This document shows positions 7,117 to 16,194 of a stretch of 64,000 nt of DNA, piece by piece; position 1 is the stretch's first letter, and each line of letters starts with the position of its first letter. A program made the position numbers and the translations under genes. The notes under the pieces were generated by a model. That model worked only from the letters and a program-made list of their open reading frames with translations, was not told the origin of the DNA and ran no database searches. Source of the DNA: Bacteroidaceae bacterium (GTDB taxonomy: Bacteria; Bacteroidota; Bacteroidia; Bacteroidales; Bacteroidaceae); contig JAGAQY010000057.1 of the NCBI GenBank assembly GCA_017622495.1, positions 1-64,000 of the forward strand. The letters run 5' to 3'.

Positions 7117-8571
7117 ATGAGTACAATTGCAGAATTAGCTCCTCAGAGCGTGTGGAAACATTTTTATGAGTTGACACAGGTGCCCCGTCCATCGGGATAC
7201 CTCGAACCCGTACAGCAGTTCCTGCTCGACTTCGGGCAGAAGATTGGTGTTGAGACCTTCAAGGACGAGGCCGGCAACATCATCATGCGCAAGCCCGCTA
7301 CTCCCGGCCTCGAAGGCCGCAAAGGTATCGTGCTACAGGCACACATGGATATGGTGCCGCAGAAGACTGCCGAGAGTACCCACGACTTTGAGAAAGACCC
7401 CATCGACTGCTATGTGGATGGTGACTGGGTACGCACACGTGGCACCACCCTTGGTGCCGACAATGGAATGGGCGTGGCAGCCATCATGGCTATCATGGAG
7501 GACAACACCCTGGAGCATGGTCCCATAGAAGGACTCATCACTGCCGATGAGGAGACCGGCATGTACGGCGCCTTTGGTCTGAAGCCTGGAACCGTACAGG
7601 GTAAGGTGTTGCTCAACCTCGACTCCGAGGCCGAGGGCGAGCTCTACATCGGATGCGCCGGTGGTATCGATGTCACCGCCACCCTACAATATATGGAGAT
7701 AGAGCCCGAAGAGGACTACAAGGCCGTGCGCGTCACCCTCAAGGGTTTGCGTGGTGGGCACTCGGGCCTCGAGATCTGCGAGGGACGTGGCAATGCTAAT
7801 AAACTGATAGCCCGTTTTGTGCGTGAGGCTGTGCTCGAATGTGATGCTCAGCTGGCTCAGTGGAAGGGTGGCAACATGCGCAACGCCATCCCGCGCGATG
7901 CCTACGTAGTGCTCACTCTGCCCGAAGATGCTTTAGAGGATGTTAAGGACTTGGCAGCCCGTTGCGAGGCACTCTTCAATGAGGAGTTTGCCTCCATAGA
8001 GAGCGGCATCACCCTCGCTGTAGAGGAGGTTGCCATGCCCGAGAGCGAGACTCCCGAGGAAATTCGCGACAACCTCATCGACGCTATCCTTGCTTGCCAG
8101 AATGGTGTGATGCGCTATATCCCCACCATCCCCGATACCGTAGAAACATCAAGTAACCTCTCCATCATCGAGATTGGCGAGGGAAAGGCACAGTTCAGCC
8201 TTCTGGTGCGCAGTTCGTCAGAGAGCATGAAAATGTATCAGGCCATTTCGCTCGAGAGCTGCTTCTCCATGGCCGGCATGCGTGTCGAGTTCAGCGGTAG
8301 CTATAGCGGTTGGCAGCCCAATGTGAACTCTCATGTCCTGGCCGCCATGAAGGAGACCTACAAGGAACTCTTCGGAAAGGAACCCGAGGTGAAGGTAATC
8401 CATGCAGGCCTCGAGTGCGGTATCATCGGTGCCGTAAACGAGGGAATGGATATGATCTCGTTCGGTCCCACACTGATGTCTCCTCACTCACCCGATGAGC
8501 GCGTGCTCATCCCCACCGTGCAGAAGTTCTACGACCTCATCCGCTACGTCATCAAGAAGGGTGTGGAGTAA
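7117..8571 (+). CDS. pepD: Aminoacyl-histidine dipeptidase (PepD-type M20 peptidase)
   Basis: This 484-residue cytosolic metallopeptidase has the M20/PepD order of di-zinc motifs: QAHMDMV (His76, Asp78), GADNGMG (bridging Asp115), ADEETGM (Glu145 general base, Glu146) and NLDSE (Asp169). The lid/dimerisation domain follows, with RGGHSG near residue 212 and a closing ligand histidine in the SPHSPDE segment. It should cleave Xaa-His and other dipeptides, recycling imported peptides. Length is normal for the family. The upstream 124 bp are filled by repeat copy A and an AGTACT pair, and no clear consensus promoter was found. A terminator hairpin follows at 8597. Confidence 0.93.
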   Translation: MSTIAELAPQSVWKHFYELTQVPRPSGYLEPVQQFLLDFGQKIGVETFKDEAGNIIMRKPATPGLEGRKGIVLQAHMDMVPQKTAESTHDFEKDPIDCYVDGDWVRTRGTTLGADNGMGVAAIMAIMEDNTLEHGPIEGLITADEETGMYGAFGLKPGTVQGKVLLNLDSEAEGELYIGCAGGIDVTATLQYMEIEPEEDYKAVRVTLKGLRGGHSGLEICEGRGNANKLIARFVREAVLECDAQLAQWKGGNMRNAIPRDAYVVLTLPEDALEDVKDLAARCEALFNEEFASIESGITLAVEEVAMPESETPEEIRDNLIDAILACQNGVMRYIPTIPDTVETSSNLSIIEIGEGKAQFSLLVRSSSESMKMYQAISLESCFSMAGMRVEFSGSYSGWQPNVNSHVLAAMKETYKELFGKEPEVKVIHAGLECGIIGAVNEGMDMISFGPTLMSPHSPDERVLIPTVQKFYDLIRYVIKKGVE

Positions 8572-8596
8572 TCCCCACCGCTATAAATAATGATAT

Positions 8597-8634
8597 GTTG
8601 GCATCACCCTCCCGGTGGCGCCAACTTCTTTTGT
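8597..8634 (+). terminator. Terminator of pepD
   Basis: Stem GTTGGCATCACC (8597-8608) with GGTGGCGCCAAC (8614-8625), one mismatch and one G-T pair, followed by TTCTTTTG. It sits 26 bp after the pepD stop and before the convergent recQ end. Confidence 0.65.
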
Positions 8635-8727
8635 CGTATACCATTCTTTAAAGTGGCTAAGGAATATATAAAAAGTGCATAAACATTTGCTCTTTTTATG
8701 GCATATATCCTTGTCACGAGAACTATC

Positions 8728-10644
8728 TCATGGGTTTTCTTCTTTTTGCGTCCTTTTCTTCACCATCCCATCATGAAGGACGATTGCCTCCTCTTCGATG
8801 AGGTGTTGCAGGAAAGGTTTCAGCTGAGTGTCGTCGATGGAGAGTGTGCGGAGCTCCTCTACGGGGTGGGGCTCACCATCGGAAAGTAGGTGGAAGAGCA
8901 TCTCGCGGTAGGCATGGTAGTGGAGCTCAGAGAGGGGAATGTGGCGGTGCTTGCGGCAGTTGTCGCATACCTGGCAGAGGGGAGCGGCATGTTCGCCAAA
9001 GTAACGGAGCAGCATGCGGCTGCGGCATTGGTTTTCCGACAGGGTATATTCCTTCATGGCCTCGATACGTTGAGCGTAGCTCTTCTTGCGCTCTTCGTAG
9101 ATGGCGGGTGTGATGACGACGCGGTCGGTGTCGACACGCTTGCGGGTGAAGGTGACCGAAGGGCAGGTGCGGCGAGGTATATAATGTATCACGCGCGCGC
9201 GACCCAATCCGAGCAAGGCTTCGTAGAGAGGCTCAAGGTCGATGCCGCTCATCTCGCTGATGAACTTCTCGTCGATGAACACGTAGTCGCTGAAGACTCC
9301 GCTATAGTGGCGTAGAAGGGTGCGGATGAGGGTGTCGGTGTTGTCACTGTCGTCGCGGCGGCGGTATAGCTCATCGCGCTGGACGGTGAACCGTAGGCGT
9401 GAGGTGTGCTCCTCTTCCTCCTCGTAGTGGATGTAACCGGCTTGTGTGAGCAGGCGCAGTGCACTCTCGGTTTGCACAAGGGGCAGGTGGTAGGCACGGC
9501 AAAACTCGTGGAGATCGAAGTCGTAGTGGCAACCCTCGCCATCGCCTACTGCCATCTGGTAGTAGTAGCCGAGGCGCTCATAGATACCGCGTATGAATTC
9601 CTTGTCGGGGTAGTTGTCGCTCACGCGGCGCGAGAGCTTGCGCTTGTCGTCGGGGGTGTAGAGAAGTACGGCATAGGCGGTGAGTCCATCGCGTCCGGCA
9701 CGGCCTGCCTCCTGGTAGTAGGCCTCGGGGGAGTCGGGCATCTCGTAGTGGATGACCATGCGTACGTCGGGCTTGTCAATACCCATGCCGAAGGCATTAG
9801 TGGCAACCATGACGCGGGTGGCACCCATGGTCCACTGCTGCTGGCGCTTGTCCTTGTCACGGCTGTCGATACCGGCGTGGTAGAAGGCGGCGCTGATGCC
9901 ATGGTCGTTCAATAGGCGGGCTATCTCGCGGGTCTTGTCTCGGTTGCGCACGTAGACGATGGCCGAGCCTTGTACGCTGCTGAGGATGTGGAGCATCTCG
10001 GCCTCCTTGTTCTCGGTGTGGCGCACGATGTAGTTGAGGTTCTTGCGTTCAAAACTCATGCGGAGCACGTTTTCCTTGCGGAACTGCAGGCGTTGCTGTA
10101 TGTCTTTCACCACTTCGGGGGTAGCAGTGGCCGTAAGGGCGAGGATGGGGATATCGGGCAGTTGTTTGCGGATGTCGGCAATGGCAAGGTAGGAGGGACG
10201 GAAGTCGTAGCCCCACTGGGATATGCAATGGCTCTCGTCGATGGTGATGAAGCTCACCTGCATACGGCGCAGCTTGGTAAGGAAGATGTCGGAGGAGAGG
10301 CGCTCGGGGGAGATGTAGAGGAACTTGTATCCGCCAAGGATGCAGTTGTCGAGCGCTGCCACGATGCTGTCGCGGCTCATGCCCGAGTAGATGGCAGTGG
10401 CCTTGATTCCGCGCTCGCGCAGCTTGACTACCTGGTCCTTCATAAGGGCGATGAGCGGAGTGATGACAATGCAGGTGCCTGGCATGGCCAGGGCGGGCAC
10501 CTGAAAAGTGATGCTCTTGCCACCTCCGGTGGGCATGAGGCCAAGGGTGTCGCGTCCGCTGCCTATGCTGCGGATGATATCTTCCTGTATGCTACGAAAC
10601 GTGTCGTAGCCGAAGTGCTCGCGAAGGACCCTTTGGTATTCCAT
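8728..10644 (-). CDS. recQ: RecQ-family ATP-dependent DNA helicase (short form, no HRDC)
   Basis: This 638-residue protein has the superfamily 2 helicase motifs: Q-motif region at the N-terminus, Walker A PTGGGKS (residues 38-44), DESH box (136-139) followed by CISQWGYDFRPSYL, and motif VI QEAGRAGRDG. The RecQ zinc-binding region is seen near 530 (CRSRMLLRYFGE...CQVCDNC), then a winged-helix region. No HRDC domain follows, so it resembles the short second RecQ found in Bacteroidales. It unwinds 3'-5' in repair and recombination restart. RecJ, its classical partner nuclease in end resection, is the next gene upstream on the same strand (70 bp gap), so the two are probably co-transcribed. Confidence 0.92.
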   Translation of the reverse strand: MEYQRVLREHFGYDTFRSIQEDIIRSIGSGRDTLGLMPTGGGKSITFQVPALAMPGTCIVITPLIALMKDQVVKLRERGIKATAIYSGMSRDSIVAALDNCILGGYKFLYISPERLSSDIFLTKLRRMQVSFITIDESHCISQWGYDFRPSYLAIADIRKQLPDIPILALTATATPEVVKDIQQRLQFRKENVLRMSFERKNLNYIVRHTENKEAEMLHILSSVQGSAIVYVRNRDKTREIARLLNDHGISAAFYHAGIDSRDKDKRQQQWTMGATRVMVATNAFGMGIDKPDVRMVIHYEMPDSPEAYYQEAGRAGRDGLTAYAVLLYTPDDKRKLSRRVSDNYPDKEFIRGIYERLGYYYQMAVGDGEGCHYDFDLHEFCRAYHLPLVQTESALRLLTQAGYIHYEEEEEHTSRLRFTVQRDELYRRRDDSDNTDTLIRTLLRHYSGVFSDYVFIDEKFISEMSGIDLEPLYEALLGLGRARVIHYIPRRTCPSVTFTRKRVDTDRVVITPAIYEERKKSYAQRIEAMKEYTLSENQCRSRMLLRYFGEHAAPLCQVCDNCRKHRHIPLSELHYHAYREMLFHLLSDGEPHPVEELRTLSIDDTQLKPFLQHLIEEEAIVLHDGMVKKRTQKEENP

Positions 10645-10714
10645 ATTTTGACCAAAGACGGTTAATTAATTCTGAATTATGGATTCCCATCTATCATCCA
10701 TAAAACATCATCCC

Positions 10715-12439
10715 TCAACCAAGAGCCCGTGGCTTGATGCTCTCGATCTGTAGTTGTATCTCGCCGCGCTTGTGGGTGTTCTCCTCTATGGTGTAGCAGA
10801 TGTCGAACGCTTGCTTGCTCTTGATATAGCGTGCCTGGGCGCTTTGGCCGAAGGCGATGCCGTTCATGATGCGGTTTGAACGGTTGTCGACCAACTCCAG
10901 TTTGATATGTTCCTGATTGTGTCCCACTACTTTGCTGGTGCCATAGTCGTATACTTGCATGCTGCAGAATATGGGCTTGAGGTTGTCGGGCCCGAAAGGC
11001 TCGAAACGTTTAAGGTCGTTGTAGAGTTTCATGTTGATCTCCTTGAACGACAGTTCCTCGTCTATATAGATTATGGCATCAGTCTGTGTGGGTTGTATGT
11101 TTTCTGACACGTACTCCTCGAAGCGGCGGGTAAACTCTTCGATGTTGTCTACCTTGAGTGTGAGGCCTGCGGCGTAGGGGTGCCCGCCAAAGTTGTCGAG
11201 CAGGTCGCGGCAGCTCTCAATGGCTTTGTATACGTCGAAGTCGGCTACCGAACGTGCCGAGCCTGTAGCCATGTCATTGGTCTTGGTGAGCACTACTGAG
11301 GGGCGATAAAACAACTCGGTGAGGCGCGAGGCCACAATACCGATGACTCCACGGTGCCAGTCTTCGTTGTAGAGTACGATGGAACGCTTGTCGGCCAGTC
11401 CTTCAAGGTTGTCGACGATACGGTTGGCTTCCTCGGTCATGCTCTTGTCGAGGTCCTTGCGTGCCTCGTTGTATTCGTTGATTTGGTTGCTCAACTCGAG
11501 GGCCTTGGTGTAGTCCTTCTCGGTTAGCAGGTCTACAGCCTCCTTGCCTGTCTGTATGCGCCCCGAGGCATTGATGCGCGGGCCTATCTTGAATATGATG
11601 TCGTTGATTTTGATTTCCTTGTTGCGCAGTCCACAAACCTCGATGATAGCCTGCAACCCTGTGCTCGGGTTATGGTTGAGCTGTCGTAGACCGTGGTAGG
11701 CGAGGATGCGGTTTTCGCCCATGATGGGTACGATGTCTGAAGCTATGCTCACTGCAACCAAGTCGAGGTAGGGGATGAGCTGGCTGAACTCTATGCCGTT
11801 GTCTTTGGCAAAGGCTTGCATCAGCTTGAATCCTACACCGCAGCCCGAGAGGTGTGGGTAAGGATAGTGCGAACCGATGAGCTTGGGGTTGAGAATGGCA
11901 ACAGCTGGTGGCAACACCTCGTCCTGTACGTGGTGGTCGCATACGATGAAGTCTATACCCAGTTCTTTTGCATAGGCTATCTCGTCTACTGCTTTGACAC
12001 CACAATCAAGCACGATAACTAGTTTTACGCCTGTATCCTTGGCATAGTCGACTCCTTTGTACGACACTCCGTAGCCGTCGTTGTAGCGGTTGGGGATGTA
12101 GTAGTCGATGTTGGTGGTAAACTGCTGCAAGAAACGGTATACCAGGGATACGGCGGTGGTACCGTCTACATCGTAGTCACCGTATACTAGAATGCGCTCC
12201 TTGCGCCCTAAGGCTTGGTTGATGCGCTCTACGGCAGCATCCATGCCATCCATGAGGAAGGGATCGTGCAGGTCGGTCAGGCTGGGGCGGAAAAACCGCT
12301 TGCTTTCCTCAGCTGTAGTCACTCCTCTGTCGATGAGGAGTCTGCAGACGATAGGGTTGATGCCTGTCTCCTTCGACAGGGCCTCAGCCCTCAGGGTCTC
12401 TTGCTCGGTTGGAGGTTGATAATTCCATTTGTAATTCAT
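10715..12439 (-). CDS. recJ: Single-stranded-DNA-specific exonuclease RecJ
   Basis: The protein has 574 residues from the chosen start. It carries the DHH phosphoesterase motifs: VYGDYDVDGTTA near residue 85, DCGVKAVDE near 140, CDHHV near 160, then SGCGVGFK, and the DHHA1 part with GGHPYAAGL near 420, followed by a C-terminal OB region. RecJ degrades ssDNA 5'-3' with Mn2+/Mg2+ and works with RecQ/RecF in gap and mismatch repair. I chose the ATG at 12439 (MNYKWNYQPP) rather than the in-frame ATG at 12490, since the extra 17 residues (KDNKKK) look like untranslated leader. The last bases abut a TCATCCCTCAACC repeat. Confidence 0.94.
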   Translation of the reverse strand: MNYKWNYQPPTEQETLRAEALSKETGINPIVCRLLIDRGVTTAEESKRFFRPSLTDLHDPFLMDGMDAAVERINQALGRKERILVYGDYDVDGTTAVSLVYRFLQQFTTNIDYYIPNRYNDGYGVSYKGVDYAKDTGVKLVIVLDCGVKAVDEIAYAKELGIDFIVCDHHVQDEVLPPAVAILNPKLIGSHYPYPHLSGCGVGFKLMQAFAKDNGIEFSQLIPYLDLVAVSIASDIVPIMGENRILAYHGLRQLNHNPSTGLQAIIEVCGLRNKEIKINDIIFKIGPRINASGRIQTGKEAVDLLTEKDYTKALELSNQINEYNEARKDLDKSMTEEANRIVDNLEGLADKRSIVLYNEDWHRGVIGIVASRLTELFYRPSVVLTKTNDMATGSARSVADFDVYKAIESCRDLLDNFGGHPYAAGLTLKVDNIEEFTRRFEEYVSENIQPTQTDAIIYIDEELSFKEINMKLYNDLKRFEPFGPDNLKPIFCSMQVYDYGTSKVVGHNQEHIKLELVDNRSNRIMNGIAFGQSAQARYIKSKQAFDICYTIEENTHKRGEIQLQIESIKPRALG

Positions 12440-12632
12440 TCTATATGTTATTTTTTTTTTGTTGTCTTTCTCGGGGATGTCAAATGACACCTTTTCAACG
12501 GCTTACGCCATGTAATTGTCTAATAAGGCAAATTATCTTGTAAAGATACAAAAAAAGAATGAATACGCGCGGACTTTTTGTATAAATTAATAATATATTT
12601 AATCGTGCACACCACAAGGGTGTGCCCTGTGT

Positions 12633-13064
12633 CTATGCTTGCAGATCCTCTTCGTCCATGATTGCATAGTCGTCTGTGGAGGTGTCGGGCTGTTCTATTG
12701 CTTTCTTGTATTGGGCAAGTTCCTTGCTCATCTCGTTGAATGCCCAGGCTATAATGGCTGCATCGTCAATGAGTCCTGCCACTATAAGGAAGTCAGGGAT
12801 GATATCGATCGGCGACACCACATAGAGCACGGCGGCTACGATGAGTGTGAGGTGGGTTTTCTTATATCCCTTGTACTTGCCTGAAGCCACGTCTCTGATG
12901 TAGTCGGCCATCAGCTGTAGGTGCTCTTTCACGGAGTGCAAGCCGTTCTTCTGTATGTAAATGCCTGCCGACAGAGCCAGCTTACTCATGGCAGTGGGGC
13001 TCTTGATACATTTGCTGGCTTTAGTTAGCCATTTTGAGTGCAGAAACTTGTTTATGATGTCCAT
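12633..13064 (-). CDS. YkvA family (DUF1232) small membrane-associated protein
   Basis: This 143-residue protein contains the YkvA/DUF1232 core: LTLIVAAVLYVVSPIDIIPDFL followed by GLIDDAAIIAWAF (about residues 75-112). One or two hydrophobic segments suggest membrane association. The N-terminal half is basic and helical; the C-terminus is acidic (DEEDLQA). The function of the family is unknown. It appears monocistronic: ~190 bp separate it from recJ's start and ~135 bp from the next minus-strand gene. Confidence 0.85.
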   Translation of the reverse strand: MDIINKFLHSKWLTKASKCIKSPTAMSKLALSAGIYIQKNGLHSVKEHLQLMADYIRDVASGKYKGYKKTHLTLIVAAVLYVVSPIDIIPDFLIVAGLIDDAAIIAWAFNEMSKELAQYKKAIEQPDTSTDDYAIMDEEDLQA

Positions 13065-13198
13065 ACGTTCTTCTTTTTGTTGGTGAAGTTACAAAAAATG
13101 GAGGTGAAAGTGTGGATTGCTTTAATATATTTTGGGGGAATAGACCAATATTCGGTACAGCTGTTAATGCTCGGGTTGAAGGCGTGTCTCACGAACTG

Positions 13199-15475
13199 CT
13201 ATTCGTACCACTCCGTCAGTTCGGCCTTGGGGTAGTAGTGGTGCAGTATCTCTTCGTAGCTATAGCCCTGTGCACCCATCACGGCTGCACCTATCTGGCA
13301 TAGTCCCACACCATGTCCCCATCCACGGCCGTGCAAAACAAACAACAGGCTCTCCCCATCCCTCTTCCAGGGAGAGTGGGCCTCAAACATCGCGATATTG
13401 TTTTCGGTGCTCTCTGTAGCTCCCTCTCCTTGGGAGAGGGTTGGGGAGAGGCTTCTTTTCTCCACCTCGAAGGCGCTGCTGTAGAGGTGGTTTTCCGAGA
13501 GTGTGCGCCGTATCTCCAGCTCCTTGCCGATGATGCGCGTGGCCTTGGTTCCTACGATTTGTAGGCGCACGATGCGTCCCGATGGCCCACGCTCTATGGG
13601 GATAAGGTCGATGATGTCGCCATAGTCAAAGCCACCTCGGCGGCGTACCAGATCGCTCAACTCGGCCTGCGTGTACTCCACCGTCCAACGGTAGAAGTCG
13701 GTAGACTGGTCGTAGTGGTTGAGTACCTCCGAGAGTACCTTCTCGTCGTGCGTGTTGCAGAAGGGGTCGTCCACCACGCTGAGGTAGGGGTGGGGGGTGT
13801 CATCCCAGCAGCTCTCATATAGTTCGCTCTTGCCACCGCAGCACTTGCTGAACCGCGCGTCGCATACCTCGCCTTCGTAGCTGAGTACAATGCCACGTGT
13901 GGCGCGTATGGCTTCAGCCACCTGTGGTGTCATCTTGCGGCTCACTCCCTGATAGCGCTGGCAATGGTCGTCGGCACATACGTCAAAGTGGGTGTGGGCT
14001 TCGCGGTCGTACCACTTTATCAATTGAGAATTGAAAGTTGAAAATTGAAAATTAGCCTCCGGGTTGGAGTCTGTTAGTGAGTCAATATCGTTGCATGCTT
14101 GGTCAACTTTCAATTTTGAATTTTCAATTTTCAATTTGGGGGACATCTGTGCCAGCAGCCAACTGCGTGAGATGATGGCATGTGCCTTGAGCAACTCTAC
14201 GGATGAGGTGCCGCTCATCTCTGAGGCGATGACGCTGGTGAGATAGTCTTCGATGGCAATGCGGTTGATGGCATGCAGCTCGCCATCGATGATGCGCAGG
14301 ATGAGCGAGCCTTGGAAGGTTTGTGTCTCCTGTTGCTGCCAGTGAAACTCCTTGCCGATGGTGACGTTGTGGAGACTGAACGTGGAGCTTTCAAACATAA
14401 TGGAGTCTCCTACGTTATGTCCTTCTTCCCCGTCGCTTATTACTATATAGGCGTTACCCATCTCAGCATCTTTTCTTATCGAAGCGATATAAGTCTGCAG
14501 CACAGGACTCGCGTTGTCTGCAAGCTCCCCCTTAGGGGGAGTTGAGGGGGCCGTCATTTCAAACTTTATCTCCTGTCCCTGCATGATACCTACATCGATG
14601 GTGGGTTCGGTGCGTACGCCTACCTCGCACAATATCTCCATGGCCTTGGTAGCGGTGAGACGCTCGTAATCTTCGGCGCGGGGAGTGACGATGAGTCCGC
14701 ACATATCCAGTGCGCCCGGACTGATGAGATAACGCTCCTCTCCCTCTGCCGTGTAGCAGCGTGGGCGGTGTGCGTGGCGCGGAATCACGATAAGGCATAC
14801 TTGCTCTTCCTTGCGGTAGGCCACCACGTTGATGCGCGGCTCATAATCCCCTTCGGGCACGGGCAGCATGGCATACAGGCGGTCGAAGGTGCTGCTCTCC
14901 TCGGCATCGCGTATCAGATAGGTCATGTAGCCGAATGGCGCTATGGCTTGGCATGGCTCGTCCTGCGGTATGCCTTTGGCATACTCCACCAGCGGTATGC
15001 CCTTGCCGATGCCCGCTTGCAGGTGCAGGTGGTCGGGCGCCGATGCACCGCACTTGGGGCCGTTGTAGAATACGATATACTCTTCGGGCAGTGCCTTCGT
15101 GGCCTGTATCAGTGCATCGTATGCCTCGGCGATGCACTGTGGACGATGGGTGGTAGATGCTATCGTGAGGTGACCTTGCAGGATGGGGTAGGGGTTTACC
15201 AGCCATTCCATCTCTTCGTTGAGGACCATGCTCCGCTGCTCGGTGGGGCGGTTGGCACTGCATAGGAAGCAGGGGCGTGCGGCGATGCTCGCCTTGTCAA
15301 TACTGGCTCCGGTAGATACCATGCGTGCCGGGTTGCACTGCACGCGCAGTGCTATGGGTAGCTTGGTCGAGGTCAGCTCACGGCTCCACACACGGGTCAG
15401 TGCCTCATGATTGTCGCGGGCGGTGGCCCATTCGCGCAGTTGCGCTTCGAAGAACGATTCTATTCTGTCTGTCAT
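13199..15475 (-). CDS. DUF4922 (HIT/GalT-like) - SpoIID/LytB fusion protein with in-frame repeat insertions
   Basis: The protein has 758 residues from the ATG at 15475. Residues ~1-310 match the DUF4922 pattern, which resembles nucleotidyl-hydrolase/phosphorylase HIT folds: a CFLC pair, NPYPILQGHLTI, and GASAPDHLHLQ with the HxHxQ histidines. Residues ~370-758 are a SpoIID/LytB domain: IEDYLTSVIASEMS, then LKAHAIISRSWLL, and the C-terminal GRGWGHGVGLCQIGA. SpoIID-type proteins cleave denuded peptidoglycan glycan strands; no signal peptide is seen, so location is unclear. The start is fixed by a consensus promoter at 15498-15528; an in-frame ATG at 15520 lies inside that promoter. Three repeat-derived insertions interrupt the domains at residues ~309-319, ~447-486 and ~674-709 without breaking the frame. 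Confidence 0.82.
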   Translation of the reverse strand: MTDRIESFFEAQLREWATARDNHEALTRVWSRELTSTKLPIALRVQCNPARMVSTGASIDKASIAARPCFLCSANRPTEQRSMVLNEEMEWLVNPYPILQGHLTIASTTHRPQCIAEAYDALIQATKALPEEYIVFYNGPKCGASAPDHLHLQAGIGKGIPLVEYAKGIPQDEPCQAIAPFGYMTYLIRDAEESSTFDRLYAMLPVPEGDYEPRINVVAYRKEEQVCLIVIPRHAHRPRCYTAEGEERYLISPGALDMCGLIVTPRAEDYERLTATKAMEILCEVGVRTEPTIDVGIMQGQEIKFEMTAPSTPPKGELADNASPVLQTYIASIRKDAEMGNAYIVISDGEEGHNVGDSIMFESSTFSLHNVTIGKEFHWQQQETQTFQGSLILRIIDGELHAINRIAIEDYLTSVIASEMSGTSSVELLKAHAIISRSWLLAQMSPKLKIENSKLKVDQACNDIDSLTDSNPEANFQFSTFNSQLIKWYDREAHTHFDVCADDHCQRYQGVSRKMTPQVAEAIRATRGIVLSYEGEVCDARFSKCCGGKSELYESCWDDTPHPYLSVVDDPFCNTHDEKVLSEVLNHYDQSTDFYRWTVEYTQAELSDLVRRRGGFDYGDIIDLIPIERGPSGRIVRLQIVGTKATRIIGKELEIRRTLSENHLYSSAFEVEKRSLSPTLSQGEGATESTENNIAMFEAHSPWKRDGESLLFVLHGRGWGHGVGLCQIGAAVMGAQGYSYEEILHHYYPKAELTEWYE
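13351..13453. repeat. In-frame inverted repeat of the CTCTCCCC family inside a CDS
   Basis: CTCTCCCCATCCCTCTTCCAGGGAGAG at the left and the reverse complement CTCTCCTTGGGAGAGGGTTGGGGAGAG at the right flank ~45 bp of sequence. It encodes SLSPTLSQGEG...HSPWKRDGESL in the SpoIID part of the host gene and preserves its frame. It is much richer in proline and glycine than the sequence around it. Confidence 0.7.
14023..14137. repeat. In-frame inverted repeat of the TTGAAAATTGA family inside a CDS
   Basis: ATTGAGAATTGAAAGTTGAAA-type sequence at 14023-14053 is repeated in reverse complement at 14102-14137 (CAACTTTCAATTTTGAATTT...). It encodes LKIENSKLKVD and FQFSTFNSQL in the host protein. The same heptad-like sequence occurs between genes, for example at 44341-44372 and 24208-24229. 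Confidence 0.75.
14521..14551. repeat. In-frame CCCCCTTAGGGGGAG palindrome inside a CDS
   Basis: A near-perfect palindrome (CTCCCCCTTAGGGGGAG) plus TTGAGGGGGCC encodes APSTPPKGELADNA in the host protein, between the DUF4922 and SpoIID domains. The composition differs sharply from the flanking coding sequence, and related C-run sequence occurs in the element at 1518-1669. Confidence 0.6.
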
Positions 15476-15497
15476 ATGGTGCAATGCTTGTCCACTA

Positions 15498-15528
15498 CAA
15501 AAGTAGGTAAAAATAGTCATCTGTCAAA
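15498..15528 (-). promoter_or_regulatory. Promoter of the DUF4922-SpoIID gene
   Basis: On the minus strand: TTTG at 15528-15525, a 19-bp gap, then TACTTTTG at 15505-15498. It is a consensus match that places the first base of the message near 15490 and supports translation from 15475. Confidence 0.7.
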
Positions 15529-15644
15529 GCATAAGGGATAGATCTTGTCATTGGTGCTGATAGCCTGTGTTTATGGTTGATGTTAGGCTATTCTTCGTTG
15601 CTTTGTTAAACAGTGCTAAAATTATCGTTTTTCTTCAATGTTTT

Positions 15645-15675
15645 ATTGTTTTTTGATAAAATATGCCTATCTTTG
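15645..15675 (+). promoter_or_regulatory. Promoter of the DUF2975-XRE pair
   Basis: ATTG at 15645-15648, a 19-bp gap, and TATCTTTG at 15668-15675, about 30 bp before the ATG at 15706. Confidence 0.65.
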
Positions 15676-15705
15676 CATCGTTAAACGATAAAAACTTATT
15701 GAATT

Positions 15706-16161
15706 ATGAAAACTAATCTTTCAAAACGGATGTCGGTAGTTACCGGTCTTGTGATCTTTTTCGGAGTGTTTAATATTTTATACACACTAGCGGAGGCCAA
15801 AATTTGGATAGACCATGGTCGATGGGACGAAGAATGGTATGTATGGAAAGTACTTATCCTTAGTGGGTGCATTCTATTTGGAATTGCAATAAACGTGCTT
15901 GCTATGGTGTTTATGTTGCATTCCGTCAAGTTGATTAAGCGCGGAGAATTCTTCTCTAAGTTTAATGCCTATACGTTATGGTGGTCAGCACCTATATGTT
16001 TTCTTTATAATCTAAGCATCGCCAATCTCCCCATAATCAATGGTTTCCCTCGCATAATACTTAAGGCTGACACTTTTTTATTTCCCCTTCTCCTCATTGG
16101 TGTAGCTATGATCTATTCGGCAGGTGTTCGCCTGAGCGAAGAGAACCGCTTGACCGTGTAA
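15706..16161 (+). CDS. DUF2975 family membrane protein
   Basis: This 151-residue protein has four predicted membrane helices (about residues 10-28, 46-70, 87-107, 122-142) and an LxxVKLIKRGEFFS loop of the kind seen in DUF2975 proteins. Their function is unknown. It is followed after 33 bp by a small XRE-type regulator, an arrangement seen repeatedly for DUF2975 genes in Firmicutes and Bacteroidetes. The pairing suggests that the membrane protein and the regulator work as a signalling or self-regulating unit; that is inference. A good promoter lies upstream. Confidence 0.8.
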   Translation: MKTNLSKRMSVVTGLVIFFGVFNILYTLAEAKIWIDHGRWDEEWYVWKVLILSGCILFGIAINVLAMVFMLHSVKLIKRGEFFSKFNAYTLWWSAPICFLYNLSIANLPIINGFPRIILKADTFLFPLLLIGVAMIYSAGVRLSEENRLTV

Positions 16162-16194
16162 CCTTATTGTCTCATCCTATCAAAAGAAACAGAT

